From positions 156,719-220,718 of the forward strand of contig JAGFNQ010005203.1 in the NCBI GenBank assembly GCA_024364735.1: a stretch of 64,000 nucleotides of DNA. Reading direction: 5' to 3'. Positions 46,180 through 58,102 of the stretch are shown piece after piece. Numbering within the stretch: position 1 is the first letter of the stretch; each line of letters starts with the position of its first letter. The translations under genes and the position numbers were made by a program. The DNA comes from Boesenbergia rotunda. Lineage: Eukaryota; Streptophyta; Magnoliopsida; Zingiberales; Zingiberaceae. Under the pieces are notes generated by a model. The model did no database searches and was not told the DNA's origin. It saw only the letters and a program-made list of their open reading frames with translations.

Positions 46180-49100
46180 TATAACACCCGTATTTTTTTT
46201 CCCTAAAGCGGCATTACGTTAACATACTTAGGGCATGTAGACATCATAATGCAGCGGAAACCTTTAACTTACTCCTACATGCACTTACTACCATTTCTAG
46301 CACCATAACATGGGAACTTAGCGTAGTAACTTTATACTTAGCATCATATCATACTTAGCATCATGTCATTCGTAGCATCATATCATACTTAGTATCATGT
46401 CATAGAGTCATACTTAAACACATAACAGTAAAGATAAAGTTCTATCATGAGACGAGCAACCATATTACTCCTTGGCCAAGTCACTATCACACACATTCTT
46501 TGATGCCCTCCTGCTGCTTCCTTACTGTCCCCTTGCGTGATCTGCGGTATAAGGAAATAAGACTATAAACACACAGGCTTAGTAAGACTCTTTCCTACTC
46601 ACTAAAACCATTCATCATTCATTCATGAGCACATAAGCCATTACATACTTAGTGCTTTACATACTTAGTGCTTTACTTAGGACATAAGCCTTTTCATCAC
46701 TTAGCATACATTCGTCATGGCATAAACATAACATAATCATCTTCATAGCATAGCATAAACATAACCATAAACCTTCATGGCATGGCACAATACTTGGCGT
46801 AGACATAAACATCGTAACATTCATAGCATGGAATAGTGCTTGGCATAGACATAGACATAACAAACATAACTTCATAAACATTCTTAGCACGAACCTAAAT
46901 AAAATCATGGCGTCCTATCTTAGTATAACATAGTTAAAACATGGCATCATAAATTGGTATGGACATCATTAAAATCATGGCATTCTAACTTAGCATTAAC
47001 ATAATTAAATCATGGCAACTAGCATGAACATAAATCCAATCATGGCATTCTATCTTAGCATAAACATAATTAAATCATGGCATCCTAACCTAGCATGAAC
47101 ATAAACCAAATGATGGCATTCTAACTTAGCATAAACATAATTAAATCATGGCATCCTAAACTAACATGAACATAAATAAAATCATGGCATTTTAAACTAG
47201 CATGAACATAAATAAATCATGGCATCCTAAACTAACATGAACATAGATAAATCATGGCATTCTAAATTAGCATAAACACAATCAAATCATGACATCATAT
47301 AGTAACATGAGCATAAACAAAATCATTTGCATAAACATATCTTGCATAAACTTACTTTGCATAAACTTACTTTGCATAATATTCTTATCATAATTATAAT
47401 GCATAACATGGATGGAAGCATGAGGCAATTGCATATACATATATAAGGATGCTTAACCTTTTAAAACATACTTTTAATGCTTAAACATATTCATCATATC
47501 ATTGGGCCCTGGCGTGTACCACATACATACATCATAAGCGCGCATCCCTAAGTAAATACGAGGTAGCTAGCCTCGACCTACTAGGGTAAGGACAGCATAG
47601 TCGGTAGTCCCCGAACCGAGGCGTTCTTAAGGTGCCCATCCCTGTTGCACAGCTACGGTAGTGCCAGAACCGTGGACAGCATAGTCGGTAGTCCAGAACC
47701 GGGGCGTTCTTAAGGTGCCCATCCCTTGGACCCATACTTCGGTCCAGTACAAGCCCATCCATAAAGTAAAATACTTTACATGCTTCATCATTCATAAGAC
47801 ATTCATGGCATCCTTAACATAGCATAACTTGTTACGGCTCGGCCCGTCTATCGGCCCATTTACCGGTCCTCACGACCGTCGTACCGTCAACCATCGACCG
47901 TGCCGTTTAGCATATTTATGCCTTAAAGACATAAGCATCATCTTTCATTCATAACATGGCATAGGTACACATTATTCATAAGCATGGCATACATACATAT
48001 CATTCATAAGACATGGCATTCATGCATATCATTCATAAGACATGGCATTCATACAAATCATTCATAAATCATGGCATTCATACATATCATTCATAAATCA
48101 TGGCACATGTCTTAAACATTCATGACCTAATCATATAAATCTTGACATATAACTAATGGTTTGGTTAACATGAAACTCTTCCATTTTACTTAAGGACCCT
48201 TTGATCCCATACTTAAGGCCAACCCTAATCCTCCTTTTGGCCGAAACTTCAAGGCCATGGGGGTATGGGAAAAATTCCATTAAACCCCAAAACAATTGCT
48301 TAAACACCAATCATACCTTACCATAGGGCCATTGGGACCCTTACTTGGAATAAGTCCTAACTTTTCCCCCCTTTAGGGTACTTGGCCGAAACCCATGGGG
48401 TCTCTAGACCATGTGGAACATTCACATAAACACCCTCCATCTCCTTAATATCATGATAAAACATAAAACATACACTTGAGGTTTTAAACCCAACCCTACA
48501 CAAGGGTTCTTGTTGTTGGCCAAACCCTAGGGTATCCTAGGGTACTCCAAAAATTCCCAAAAATTATATTTAATCTCTAAACATCATCAGGGAACATTAA
48601 ATATCATTATAAAGATTTTTAGCATCATTATGGACCCTAAAACCTTGTGGTCGAAACCCATAGAGTCTCTAGGGTATTGATGTTGTTTCTTTCATGTTGG
48701 CCGAAACCCTAGGGTGTCCTAGGGTACTCCAAAAATTCTCAAAAATTGTACTTAATCCCTAGACATCATAAGAGTTCATTAAACATCATTATCAAGATTT
48801 TTAGCACCATTAAGAACCCTAAAACCTAGTGGCCGAAACAAATAGGGTCTCTAGGGTACTTGGTTTTGTCTCTTTCAACATAAGGGTACTTAGGGTACCC
48901 CAAAAATTCCCAAAAATTCCGTTTAACCTATAAACATCATAAGGGAATATTAAACAACATTATAAAGATTTTTGGAATAATTATAGACTCCTAAAACATT
49001 GTGGCCGTAACCCTTGACCTTGGGTTCTTGGTTTTTTTCTTCTTTTCAACATCAAATCCAAAAACTCCCAATATATCATGCTAAAAATTGTGGAAATCAT

Positions 49101-50009
49101 AAAGAACTATTATACCACAGGTGAGGGAGTCTTACCTTGGGTTTCTTGATTTTTCGAACCTTGAAAGGGAAGAAGATTGCAAAATCTTTGGATCCTTGCC
49201 TCCTTGTCCTTGTATCCTTGGAAAAACCCTTAGATCTTGGAGATAAGACCTCTTGTGGAGCTTTTTCCAAGGGGAAACCCTTCCTTGGGTATTCGGCTAG
49301 AATGAGGGGAGGAAGAGTTTCGAAAATGCAAGGAAATGGGAAGAAGAGGTAACTCCCAAACCCCCTATTTATCATCCATTAAGGAGGCAAATGAAGAGTC
49401 TCTCCATGACCCTTCATCTTCTTCTATGCCTTAACCCATATCCACTTCATTCCCTCCTAACAATACCTTGCTAGGTGAGTTGGTTAGTGCATACATGGTT
49501 GTACAAGAGGTCCAAGGTTCAATCCTTGGCTCATGCACCTTTATTTTTATTTCATTTTTATTTCATTTATTTTATTATTTTTATTTTTCCTAAATTCCAA
49601 AAATCCCCCTAAAATCACCCATAATTGTGCTAATATTCATAAATAAAATTCTTTTATATTTATATTAATTTTACCTAATTAATACCCATTTTTGGAGCCC
49701 ATTTAAAGCTCATTAGTACCTAATTTCTCCATTAACCTAGGAAAATTAGGCTAAGACTTACCGTAATCATGCTAATATGCCTAATTAAATCCTATTTATA
49801 TTTATACTAATTATTACCTAAATCCACCTATAATTAGGGTACCAAAAAGCTCACATAAGGCCCATTAATACTTAGTTTTCTCAATTTAAATGAGAAAACA
49901 TGGATATTCTAGGCCAAAGTTCGTATTAATACCTCTAGTTCCTCAAAAAATTATCTAAACATGCTTAATATTTTAAGAAAATATTAAGAGAATTTTCTGG
50001 GTCGTTACA
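46180..50009 (-). repeat. 5' LTR of Gypsy G (3,830 bp)
   Basis: The terminal dinucleotide at 46,180 is TA instead of TG (TATAACACCC), a later point change. Otherwise close to the 3' LTR, with the 170-bp unit (about 48,515-49,010), CG-rich patch (near 47,841), tRNA-like module (49,467-49,540) and donor-like site near 49,130 all kept. It ends GTCGTTACA, followed by GTATT. Confidence 0.95.
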
Positions 50010-50679
50010 GTATTCGAACCCTTTTTCCTTTGTTTTGTTTTGTATGCACCTTGGGGGCGCCCGGGACACTCCGGGCGCCCTACTCAGCCCTTGCCTCTCT
50101 CCTTTGAGGCTTTCTGAGCTGCAGACACACGTTCCTTCGGTCCTACATCCAAGGTTAGTCCAAAACACAATAATATTTTAAGTTATTAGATTATACAGCC
50201 TTAGCTGTCTTGGTTCTGACTTTGGTCTCCGAAATGGAGCCCTAGGTCGAACCGACGCCTACTGTTCCCTCGACGGAGAACGCGTCCTCACCTACTCCTC
50301 TCGGGAGAATTTACCTGATGCCAACCGTTCCTCTGGTTGGACTTTTACCTGACGGTCCTTTGTCAGGTCTTGGTTGCCGAGCTGCCCTTCGCTCGGTGCC
50401 TAGCATTCCTTCGCTAGGATTTCTGTCCCAGACTGTCCTTTGCCGGCGCCTAGCAGTCCTTCGCTAGGGCTTTTGACTCTGGCATTCCTTCTCCAGTGCC
50501 TAGCGGTCCTTTGCTAGGGCTTATTTCACTGGCATTCCTTCGCCAGTGCCTAGCAGTCCTTCGCTAGGGCTTTTCCTGCACACTAGATTAACTTGTTAGA
50601 AAACAAGAAAGACTTAACTTTTGACCTATGTTGCCATTATCAAAACACAGGTTTGACTTGGGTGCATTCTGCACCAACA
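50010..50679 (-). repeat. Sirevirus-like LTR fragment I, interrupted by Gypsy G
   Basis: Ends TGCACCAACA at 50,679, the U3 start of D/J-type LTRs read in reverse. It shows GGCGCC at 50,056 and 50,074 (18 bp apart) and an array of CCTTC-loop hairpins at 50,370-50,575 whose stems vary in a compensatory way. The left part is lost at G and the N. It abuts H gag, so it is a 5' LTR end or solo LTR inserted into H. Confidence 0.8.
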
Positions 50680-52240
50680 AATCCTACCCGTGAGTGATAC
50701 AAAGGCCACTTCCTTTGTCTTTGGCCTATATCCCAAACCGGCCATGTTATAAATGTCCCTTTGACTGTTGATTATCATATCTAGGTTGCTAGAGCCTACT
50801 TGGAATTTCCTAAGGGCCTTTGTGAGGTCATCTACCTTTTTCTTTAGTTCCCTATTTTCAGTTTCAAGACATGAAGCATGTGATGTAAGAGAACTAGCAT
50901 GTAATTCTTCCTTAAGTTTGGTAGATTCTACTCTAAGCATGGTAATCTCATCTTTTAATTCCTTAATCTTACTTCTAGCCTTAGCTAAACCCATGTTAGT
51001 GCTAGAAATGATCTTGACTAAAGTAGATGAGGGTAAGTGGTATACCTCACTTACCGAAGCTTCTAACTTGGATGATGATGAAGAGGTGCTCTCATCTTCA
51101 CTGCTTGAACTCCTTTCATCATCTGATGAATCTGAGTGGTCCATCGCCATGAAAGCAAAGTGTGAAACTTTCTCTTCTTCCTCCTTCGAGGATGATGGAT
51201 CATCCCACGTCACCTTTAGGTTGGTGGCACCCTTCTCCTTTCCCTTCGACCTCTTCTTGTCACCTTTCTACTTCTCCTCCTTCTTGTCATCTCTCCTCTT
51301 CAGTTGGGGACACTCCTTCTTCATGTGCCCCTCTTGATGGCAGTTGTAGTAGATGATATCCTTTGCCTTACCCTTGCCCTTGGACCCTTTCCTAGCATAT
51401 GATTTGTTAGAAAAATTTCTGAAAGCCTTACGCATCTTTCTTACCATGAATGCCTCTTGGTCGCTGCCCATGGAGGCGCTGGATTCCTCTGAATCAAATG
51501 AGGAAGAGTAGACCACTTTCTTCTTCTCCTTACTCTTCTTCTTCTCCTTTTATGTAATAAAGGCAATACCTTTCCCTTTGGCCGAGACGTTAGCTTGCTC
51601 GTGTAGTTCAAATTCACAGAATAAATCATCTAATTTAACTATGGACAAATCCCTTGATACCTTGTATGCATCAACCGTGGATGCCCACAAGGTGGTTCTT
51701 GGGAAGGCTTGTAGAACATACCTGACGATATCCCGGTTCTTGATCTTTTCTCCAATCACGTGGAGCTCGTTGATGACCTCCTTCACCCTTCCATGTAGCT
51801 GGCTGACAGTCTCATTGTTCTTCATGGATAGGGATTGGAGTTGGGCCACGAGCAGGTCCTTCTTTGCTCTTCTGGACTCGTTTGACCCTTCGTTGAGTTC
51901 CACTAATTTGTCCCACAATTCCTTGGCGCTCTTGAACGACCCCACCTTGTTCAATTGCTCCTTTGAGAGCCCGCACTACAGTGTGGTGGTGGCCTTGGCA
52001 TTTAACTGCGCCCTCTTTATGACCTCTTTTGACCAAGATCTCATTGGTGTTGGTTCTCCTCTTTCATCGACGGGTGCCTCAAAACCATCTACAATACTAA
52101 TCTTATTTTCAATATCGTTCATAAGATAATATTGCATCCTACCTTTCCAATACGCGAAGTCATTCCCGTCGAAGAAGGGTGGTCATGCAGTAGAGTATCA
52201 CTCTTGAAACGTCATTATACTTGCTCCGGTTGACGGTTAG
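50680..52240 (-). pseudogene. gag: gag of Sirevirus-like element H, decayed
   Basis: Same protein family as the C gag. Pieces in order: FFDGNDFAYWKGRMQYY (near 52,150), the UBN2 capsid region (LWDKLVELNEGSNESRRAKK, 51,954-51,550), a basic/Ser-rich stretch with knuckle CHQEGHMKKEC (51,268-51,516; its first Cys appears as Tyr, YYNCHQEGH), then an acidic Ser-rich and coiled-coil tail to SLTGRI (51,213-50,690). Breaks: early stops near the start, TAG at 51,976-51,978 (CAG in C), stops near 51,550 and 51,268. It is cut at 50,680 by LTR I. Confidence 0.88.
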
Positions 52241-52257
52241 TTCTTCCGAAATGAACC

Positions 52258-52270
52258 GGCTCTGATACCA
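52258..52270 (-). promoter_or_regulatory. Primer binding site of element H
   Basis: Minus-strand TGGTATCAGAGCC, two bases from the LTR, as in C. Confidence 0.88.
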
Positions 52271-52272
52271 AC

Positions 52273-53184
52273 TGATGGATCGATCTGGCGTGCTAGAGGG
52301 GGGGGGGGCGAACAACACTTTTTCGGTCGTTTCTCTATAAGTTTGTTAGCACAGCGGAAACAATAATATGTAAATGAAAGCAAGAACAATGCTAACAACA
52401 AAAGTTTACTTGGTATCCACCCACATGGGTGACTAATCCAAGGATCGACGCCGTACACCACTTCCACTATGAAAAATTCTCTTTCAGGTGAAGAAACCTG
52501 TACAGTGGTGGACTTTCTCTTTACAGAATGTAGTAGAATAAGAGAGAGGAAAAAGAGAACACTTTTCAGACGAGCAGCACTTCGTTATCGTACAGAACCG
52601 TACCACCCACGTGCAAAAAGGTCCTCCTTTTATTGGAAAATAGGACAAACTCGTAGTCTGTCTAGCCCCGCACCAGCAGTCGACTGACCTAGCGTTAATT
52701 GCTAGCCAACGGCTAGTTTTAGGGAGTATACCAGTCGACTGCCTCTGGGCCAGTCGACTGGTAGAAGGCTGAAAACCTTCTGTGAATTTTGACAGTCGAC
52801 TGCCCTCTGGCCAGTCGACTGCCCACTCATTCCCAGCCAATCTTCACATAGTCCTTCACGTATGCCTTCAGGTTCACTCCTTGGCTCGCTCCTTGAAGTC
52901 ATCTTCCTCTGGCTCTCATCCCTCGGATGCGCACACAAGCCTCCCTTGGCTTGCCTCTATGCCACCCTTCATGTGTTCCCTTGAAGTCCACTTCCCGGCT
53001 TGCCCTTGGAGTTCTCCTCCCTCGGCTCTCTTTCCTCGGATATGTCCACCATGTGTGATTCTCTAAGTCCTGTAAACTCAATCACACACATCAAATACAA
53101 CATAACACTCTAACCTTAAATATATCCACCCACACACATAAAAACCATGATCTTCTAATCATTTAAGGGCCGATTGCCTCAACA
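52273..53184 (-). repeat. 5' LTR of Sirevirus-like element H (912 bp)
   Basis: Plus-strand TGATGGATCGATCTGG to GCCTCAACA; diverged sister of the C LTR. Five perfect CAGTCGACTG at 52,677, 52,732, 52,751, 52,793 and 52,812, with two pairs at exactly 19 bp. A TATA-like AATAAAAGG lies on the minus strand near 52,627, downstream of the palindromes in transcription order. The adjoining bases ATGAT are the expected target duplication. Confidence 0.9.
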
Positions 53185-54457
53185 ATGATGTCCGTGAAGG
53201 GGGGGGGGACATAAGGTAGAAGGCCGCGAGGTTATCGGGAAGGTATATTTCTTTCCCATGCTCCTTATGTCTATTGTGTGACATGTTTGCTAACCTCGCT
53301 ATTTCATGCAGTTAGTTCATTATTTTGATATTGTATCATGGTGAATAATTTACTAATTGGACCCCGACCATAAACACAAAATCCGGTGATCCACTTGTCG
53401 CCTTTTCCGAGGTCGAACGGTCAAGCAAATTACAAGGCCGAATTTTGTAATTGGCCAAGTTGTAATTTGGATCGTTCGATACGGCACGAGATGGTCATTG
53501 TGAGACGGGTCTCCATTCAGATTAATTTTTAATCTGTAGACATGGAGAGGTCTCTCGGAATGTCCGAGTATTCGCTTAGGAAACCCGCCAAGCCATACTG
53601 CAGGGGAAGTGGAACCCAAGCAGCATTCGACCTCAAGTAACGACCCCCGTTTTTTTCGGATCTGGGGATAAGCATCCCCACTATCGCGGAGTCATCATGA
53701 CCCTAAAATATCGCAACGGGCCACACTTAATGATGACGTGGACCGTTTCAAACACTATCCTATAACCGACGAAGGGGGGGGGGAGGACATGGCATAGATC
53801 ATGGGACGGGCCAAGGCAACCGCCGTAGGTATAAAAGACATTCCAACCCCTCCGGTAAGGGGGTTATGCATTCTTTGCGGCTCATACATCTCTCTGCCTT
53901 CTACTTTTTCTCTACATCGAGGCACTGACTTGAGCGTCGGAGTGGCTCCGCCGGACAACCTCCGGCGTGTTCCCCTAACGCTCATGTTGATCTCGCAGGG
54001 TGCGGAGTTCCTCCCTTAACGTCAGCATCAGCGTGGGATGAATCATGGTGATTGGCCGTAAACGTTGATTCCTTCTGGAACATTACCAATTTGGCCTTAT
54101 AAAAATTTATTATCAACTACTAGGATAAATTGAATCGAAGACGGATCCTCAGCATAATAAATTTTTCGAACTCTCCAAGTGTAATGTGTCTAAAGTTTGA
54201 ACCTACACTTGTCCCATTTCTTACTATGGCATCAAGAGTCCCGGGGCATAAACCTCTTTATATTAGAATAGACTTATGGTGTTCGGTCAAATCAAAAGCT
54301 ATTAAGTCGATTGCCTTAAAATTAATTTATCTAGTGAAACAAGCTACTTAAGTAGACCAAATCATGCCCATCAGTTGGTCCATGTTGATTAAGGCACGAG
54401 CTTGAATATGAATTTTAAAAAAATGGGGAAAAAATTATATTAACCCATCCACAAAGG
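53185..54457. other. Unclassified LTR-retrotransposon-like DNA
   Basis: No convincing gene. G-runs preceded by GAA occur at about 53,197 and 53,776. TATAAAAG at 53,830-53,837 is followed by a pyrimidine-rich stretch and a GACTTGAGCGTCGGAGTGGC segment with CCGGACAACCTCCGG, wording I associate with LTRs of Tat-type Gypsy elements. The part from 54,060 is AT-rich and unrecognised; a decayed element is likely. Confidence 0.35.
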
Positions 54458-55961
54458 TGTTAGTAGGAGCCTTAGAGCCAATTATATGATGATTGACTAG
54501 GGACTTTTTGTAACATATTCTATCATTAATAAGGACATGTTTGGTTATTATACTTATTTTATACTTGTGCCAAATAACTAAGTATAATAATGTCCTTGGG
54601 TAGTAGGTTTTTATCTACATCATATCGATTGGTTGAATCTATAGTGAGATGATGTAGAGAACATTACACTAAACCATTCCTAGTGAAGCATTAATATTCA
54701 AGGACAATATTAATGTATGGAGAATAGCATGTAGGTCAATAGATGACTTGAGCTCACAAGTCATGGATATGTGATATCAAGTTGACACATGGGTATACAT
54801 TAGAGAATGTGTACTGAATTGACGCGCTATGAGAAAGTTTCATAGATTGTCATATGAGTGTCATATGCTTTCTCATGTGACTATTAGTATGAATAGTCCT
54901 TAGACCTGAAGTCACTACGGTTCCCTACATAAGGAGTTATGAATTTTGGTATCGTCAAACATCACCCGTAACCGGATGGACTATAAAGGCGATCAATGGG
55001 TATATAATGAATTACGTAAGGGATGTGAGTGATGTAGATGTGATTTATCCCTCCCATATGACGGGAGTGATATCTGTGGGCCCATTGATCCAGTAAGACT
55101 ACTAAAACGCATGACCATGCTCAAATGAGTCAATATAAGATATTGAGCTCATTTGTTTGAGTGAGTCTACTTGGGGATCAAGAAACACAAAGATTGATCG
55201 AGGATGGCACAGTCTATGCCTCATTGGTTAATCTAGATATCGAGGATAGAAGGAAAAGGTCATACATTGTCATAGTCACGGAGGTTAAGTCGGATCTCGA
55301 CTTTCTTGTTACTTGGGTAGCAATGATGTATTACTAGATGTCGCACATTGCTTATGTATCAAAGCGGTTTAGACACATTGCCAATGTTACAAGAACCTAT
55401 TGGGTCACACACTAAGGATACGATACTTCGGAGATTAATTGATCTTAGTTTGACTAAGATTTGATCCGAATTGGATTGATTGAGTTGGACTCAAGTGAAT
55501 TCAATTGGATTATGGGATTGAGGTCTAATTTGAGTTAGACTCAACCACATTTGGATGATATATTAATTAATTAAAATGTTTAATAAATTAATCATAGAAG
55601 AGGATGAAAAAATTCTGTTCATTGAATGGAGAGAAGTTGAAGAGCCACATAAAAAGATATGCTTTTTATTGACTTTAATGAAGGGAAGCTAAAGGGACAA
55701 AAACTCTTCATATTCATGGGATGAGTATAAAAGAGTTTTCTTGTTATTTGGATGAAGTTAAGTTTTTTTCCTTCCCCTCTTCCTCCTCTTCTCCCTCTTT
55801 GGCCGAAACCCTATTTTGGGGTTCTTGGTGTCTCTGCGAACTACCTTAAGTTGCTAGCACAACTAAGGTAGTTCTTCTCCGGAGTTGAGAGATTGTGTTC
55901 GTGTGGATACACATAGAGGCATGGACGCTTGAACGTGCAAGAGATCCGGCGTACCTTGGAC
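54458..55961 (+). repeat. Copia LTR fragment L (related in style to the A LTR)
   Basis: Starts TGTTAGTAGGAGCC, like A's TGTTAGTGATATG, and follows the same order: AT-rich U3, a string close to ATGATGTACTACTAGGTG (here ATGATGTATTACTAGATG), GGGTCACACACTAAGG, a TATA-like TATAAAAGAG (about 55,727), then a leader with TTGGCCGAAACCC. It is broken at 55,961 by LTR M, before its expected end. The candidate duplication for M is TGGAC. Confidence 0.6.
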
Positions 55962-56250
55962 TGTTGGTTCTTGGATGGCTAGAGAGGGGGGGGTGAATGT
56001 AGCCAGACACAAATTTTTCTTCTTTGAGGTTATCTGCAGTTAGGTTAGTAGTAGCGGAAGCAATACAAAAATAGAAACTAATATAAAACTAAAAACGCTA
56101 ATAAGGATGGTTTACAAGGTTCGGGGATAACTTGCCCCTACTCCTTGGCATGCCTGTGAGGTGGCCGATCTCTTGATCGTCGGCAGATCAAACCCCGGGA
56201 AATCCGGATATCAAATGGAACCTCCTTCTCGGTGGAGAAACCTCTCCACA
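55962..56250 (-). repeat. Sirevirus-like LTR fragment M
   Basis: Plus-strand TGTTGGTTCTTGGATGGC followed by AGAGAGGGGGGGGTGAAT, the U5-end signature of Sirevirus-like LTRs, in reverse orientation. Only 289 bp remain before LTR K begins. Candidate target duplication for K: CCACA. Confidence 0.65.
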
Positions 56251-56478
56251 TGTAGCGCCCGCCTTTTTCCCCCACCTTACGGTGTGGCGAGAGGCGGTGT
56301 TACGCTAACATACATAAAGCTTAAGAACATCTTAATGCAGCGGAATAATTTTTTTTTCTTCTACATATGCTATTAACCATGCAACTAATACATAAAACAT
56401 CGGTACATGCCTAAACTTGTCATTCATGAAGCTAGTGTCATTAGACTTAGCATATTAACGACATACATGGCATCATAG
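56251..56478 (-). repeat. Tekay-like LTR fragment K
   Basis: Begins TGTAGCGCCCGCC, like the reverse-oriented ends of F and G, and forms the same terminal hairpin with compensatory changes (GCGCCCGCC with GGCGGTGTTACGC). Similarity to F continues weakly (CATAATGCAGCGGA-like at 56,334). It is cut by J after 228 bp. Confidence 0.7.
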
Positions 56479-58102
56479 TGTTGGACCGGTGCCGTCGATA
56501 GAGGGGGGGGGGTGAATATCGACCGTGAAAATCTTCGCGAGAACTTCGTTCGTAAAACTACTCAGATCGTTAGTGCAGAGGAAAATAAAAACAAACAGAA
56601 CACAGGTACACAGCGGATTTTTACTTGGTTCCCGACCCCCCAGGGTCAGTACTTCCAAGGCCTATGCACGGGAACGCCCGTCCACTATTGGTCTCCTTTC
56701 CGGACATTCCGGAGGCGGAGAATCCCGACTTACAGTGCAATATTACAATCAAAATATAATGAAAATTAATTGCAGTATAATTAAAGCAAACCGAATAGAA
56801 CAAGTTTGCAAACTCGACCGATCTGGACCTCCGAAGTGTCGCACACATCCTCCTGGAGCCTCCCGGTCGTAAAGCCTCATTTCTAGCGCATTGCTATCAG
56901 TCAGAATGCTTGGAATGGTTCTTGGAAGTCGTGTCAGAAGCAGAGGGGTCGAAGCCCCTTATATAGGCCTCCTGGGGGTGCCCCGGACGCTGGGGGCGCC
57001 CCGGAAGACTCGGTCAACCCTTATCCTTGCGTCTACTTCGCCGCAGGTGATAAGTTCCTTGACCAGGGCACCCCAAGCATCCCGGGCGCCCTCTTGAGCG
57101 CTTATCCTGTGCTTCGGACTCGCAGCAGCGAAGGCTGCTCTCTTAGCTCTGTCTGGGGGCGCCCCCAACACTGGGGGCGCCCTGGTGCATGGAGGCGCCC
57201 CCACCGCTGGGGGCGCCCTGGTTGCATGGGGGCGCCCTGCTTAGGGCCTCCGATAGCTTTTTGCCTGGTTTAACTGCTTTGTCTCCGGTTCTTGATACCT
57301 GCAAGATACACAAACACAAAGCATGTATACATATAAAATTAGCCTTAGTGACTTGGTTCGGACTTCGGATTTGCACGAAATCCTATGTCGAACCGGCACG
57401 AGTTCCTATCCCTGAGAACTCGCCCTTCACCTACTCCTTTCAGGAGACGGTTGCCACCCAGTCCTTCGGGTGGACTTTTGCTTAGCTTCCGATACCTCCG
57501 GACCTCGAGACGCCCAATCCCTGACCCGTCTCTACTCCTGTCCTTAGTCATCGCTCAGCTAAGTTGCTTAGTCCCTCGGACCAAGTCTTCATTCCCTAGC
57601 AGTCCTTCGCCAGGTGCCTAGCAGCCCTTCGCTTGGTCTTTGTTACCAAGCGGTCCTTCGCCTGGTGCCTTAGCAATCCTTCGCTAGGTCTTCTATGCCT
57701 AGCGGCCCTTCGCTAGGTGCCTAGTAGCCCTTCGCTAGGTCTTCTATGCCTAGTAGTCCTTCACTAGGTGCCTAGTAGCCCTTCGCTAGGTCTTAGGGTT
57801 ACGATACCTAGCAGCCCTTCGCTAGGTCTTGGGGTTTCGATACCTAGCAGCCCTTCGCTAGGTTCCTAGCAGCCCTTCGCTAGGACTTGGGGTTTCGATA
57901 CCTTGCTACCCTTCACTAGGTGCCCAGCAGCCCTTCGCTAGGACTTAGGGTTTCGATGCCTAGATTAACTAGGACTTTTGTTCAGCTTAGTTTACTTCTT
58001 TTTTTGCTCCCCTTTGTCTGTTCAATATATCACTGACTTAAGTGAATTGTCAAACATTAAAACACTTAAAGAGGAACATCATTGATGCAACTTGCACCAA
58101 CA
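56479..58102 (-). repeat. 3' LTR of element J (1,624 bp)
   Basis: Plus-strand TGTTGGACCGGTGCCGTC to TTGCACCAACA. In transcription order: hairpin array with CCTTC loops (about 57,960-57,595), GGCGCC array (57,231 down to 56,995; spacing 18-19 bp), TATA box (TATATAAGG, plus 56,957-56,967), then R/U5 with the CACCCCC motif. Confidence 0.93.

Larger units (their letters stand above)
40449..50009 (-). mobile_element. Short non-autonomous Tekay-type element G
   Basis: Complete, with an exact target duplication GTATT (40,444-40,448; 50,010-50,014). LTRs 40,449-44,289 and 46,180-50,009 enclose only 1.9 kb: polypurine tract, integrase-chromodomain tail, AT-rich module shared with B, leader and primer site. 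Gag, protease, RT and RNase H are absent. LTRs are close to each other and to F, implying recent movement using proteins from a relative such as F. Confidence 0.94.

Noticed and set aside
57595..57960. Possible CRISPR array
   Set aside because: Short units lie inside LTRs, spacers are not unique, no cas genes, and the genome is eukaryotic.
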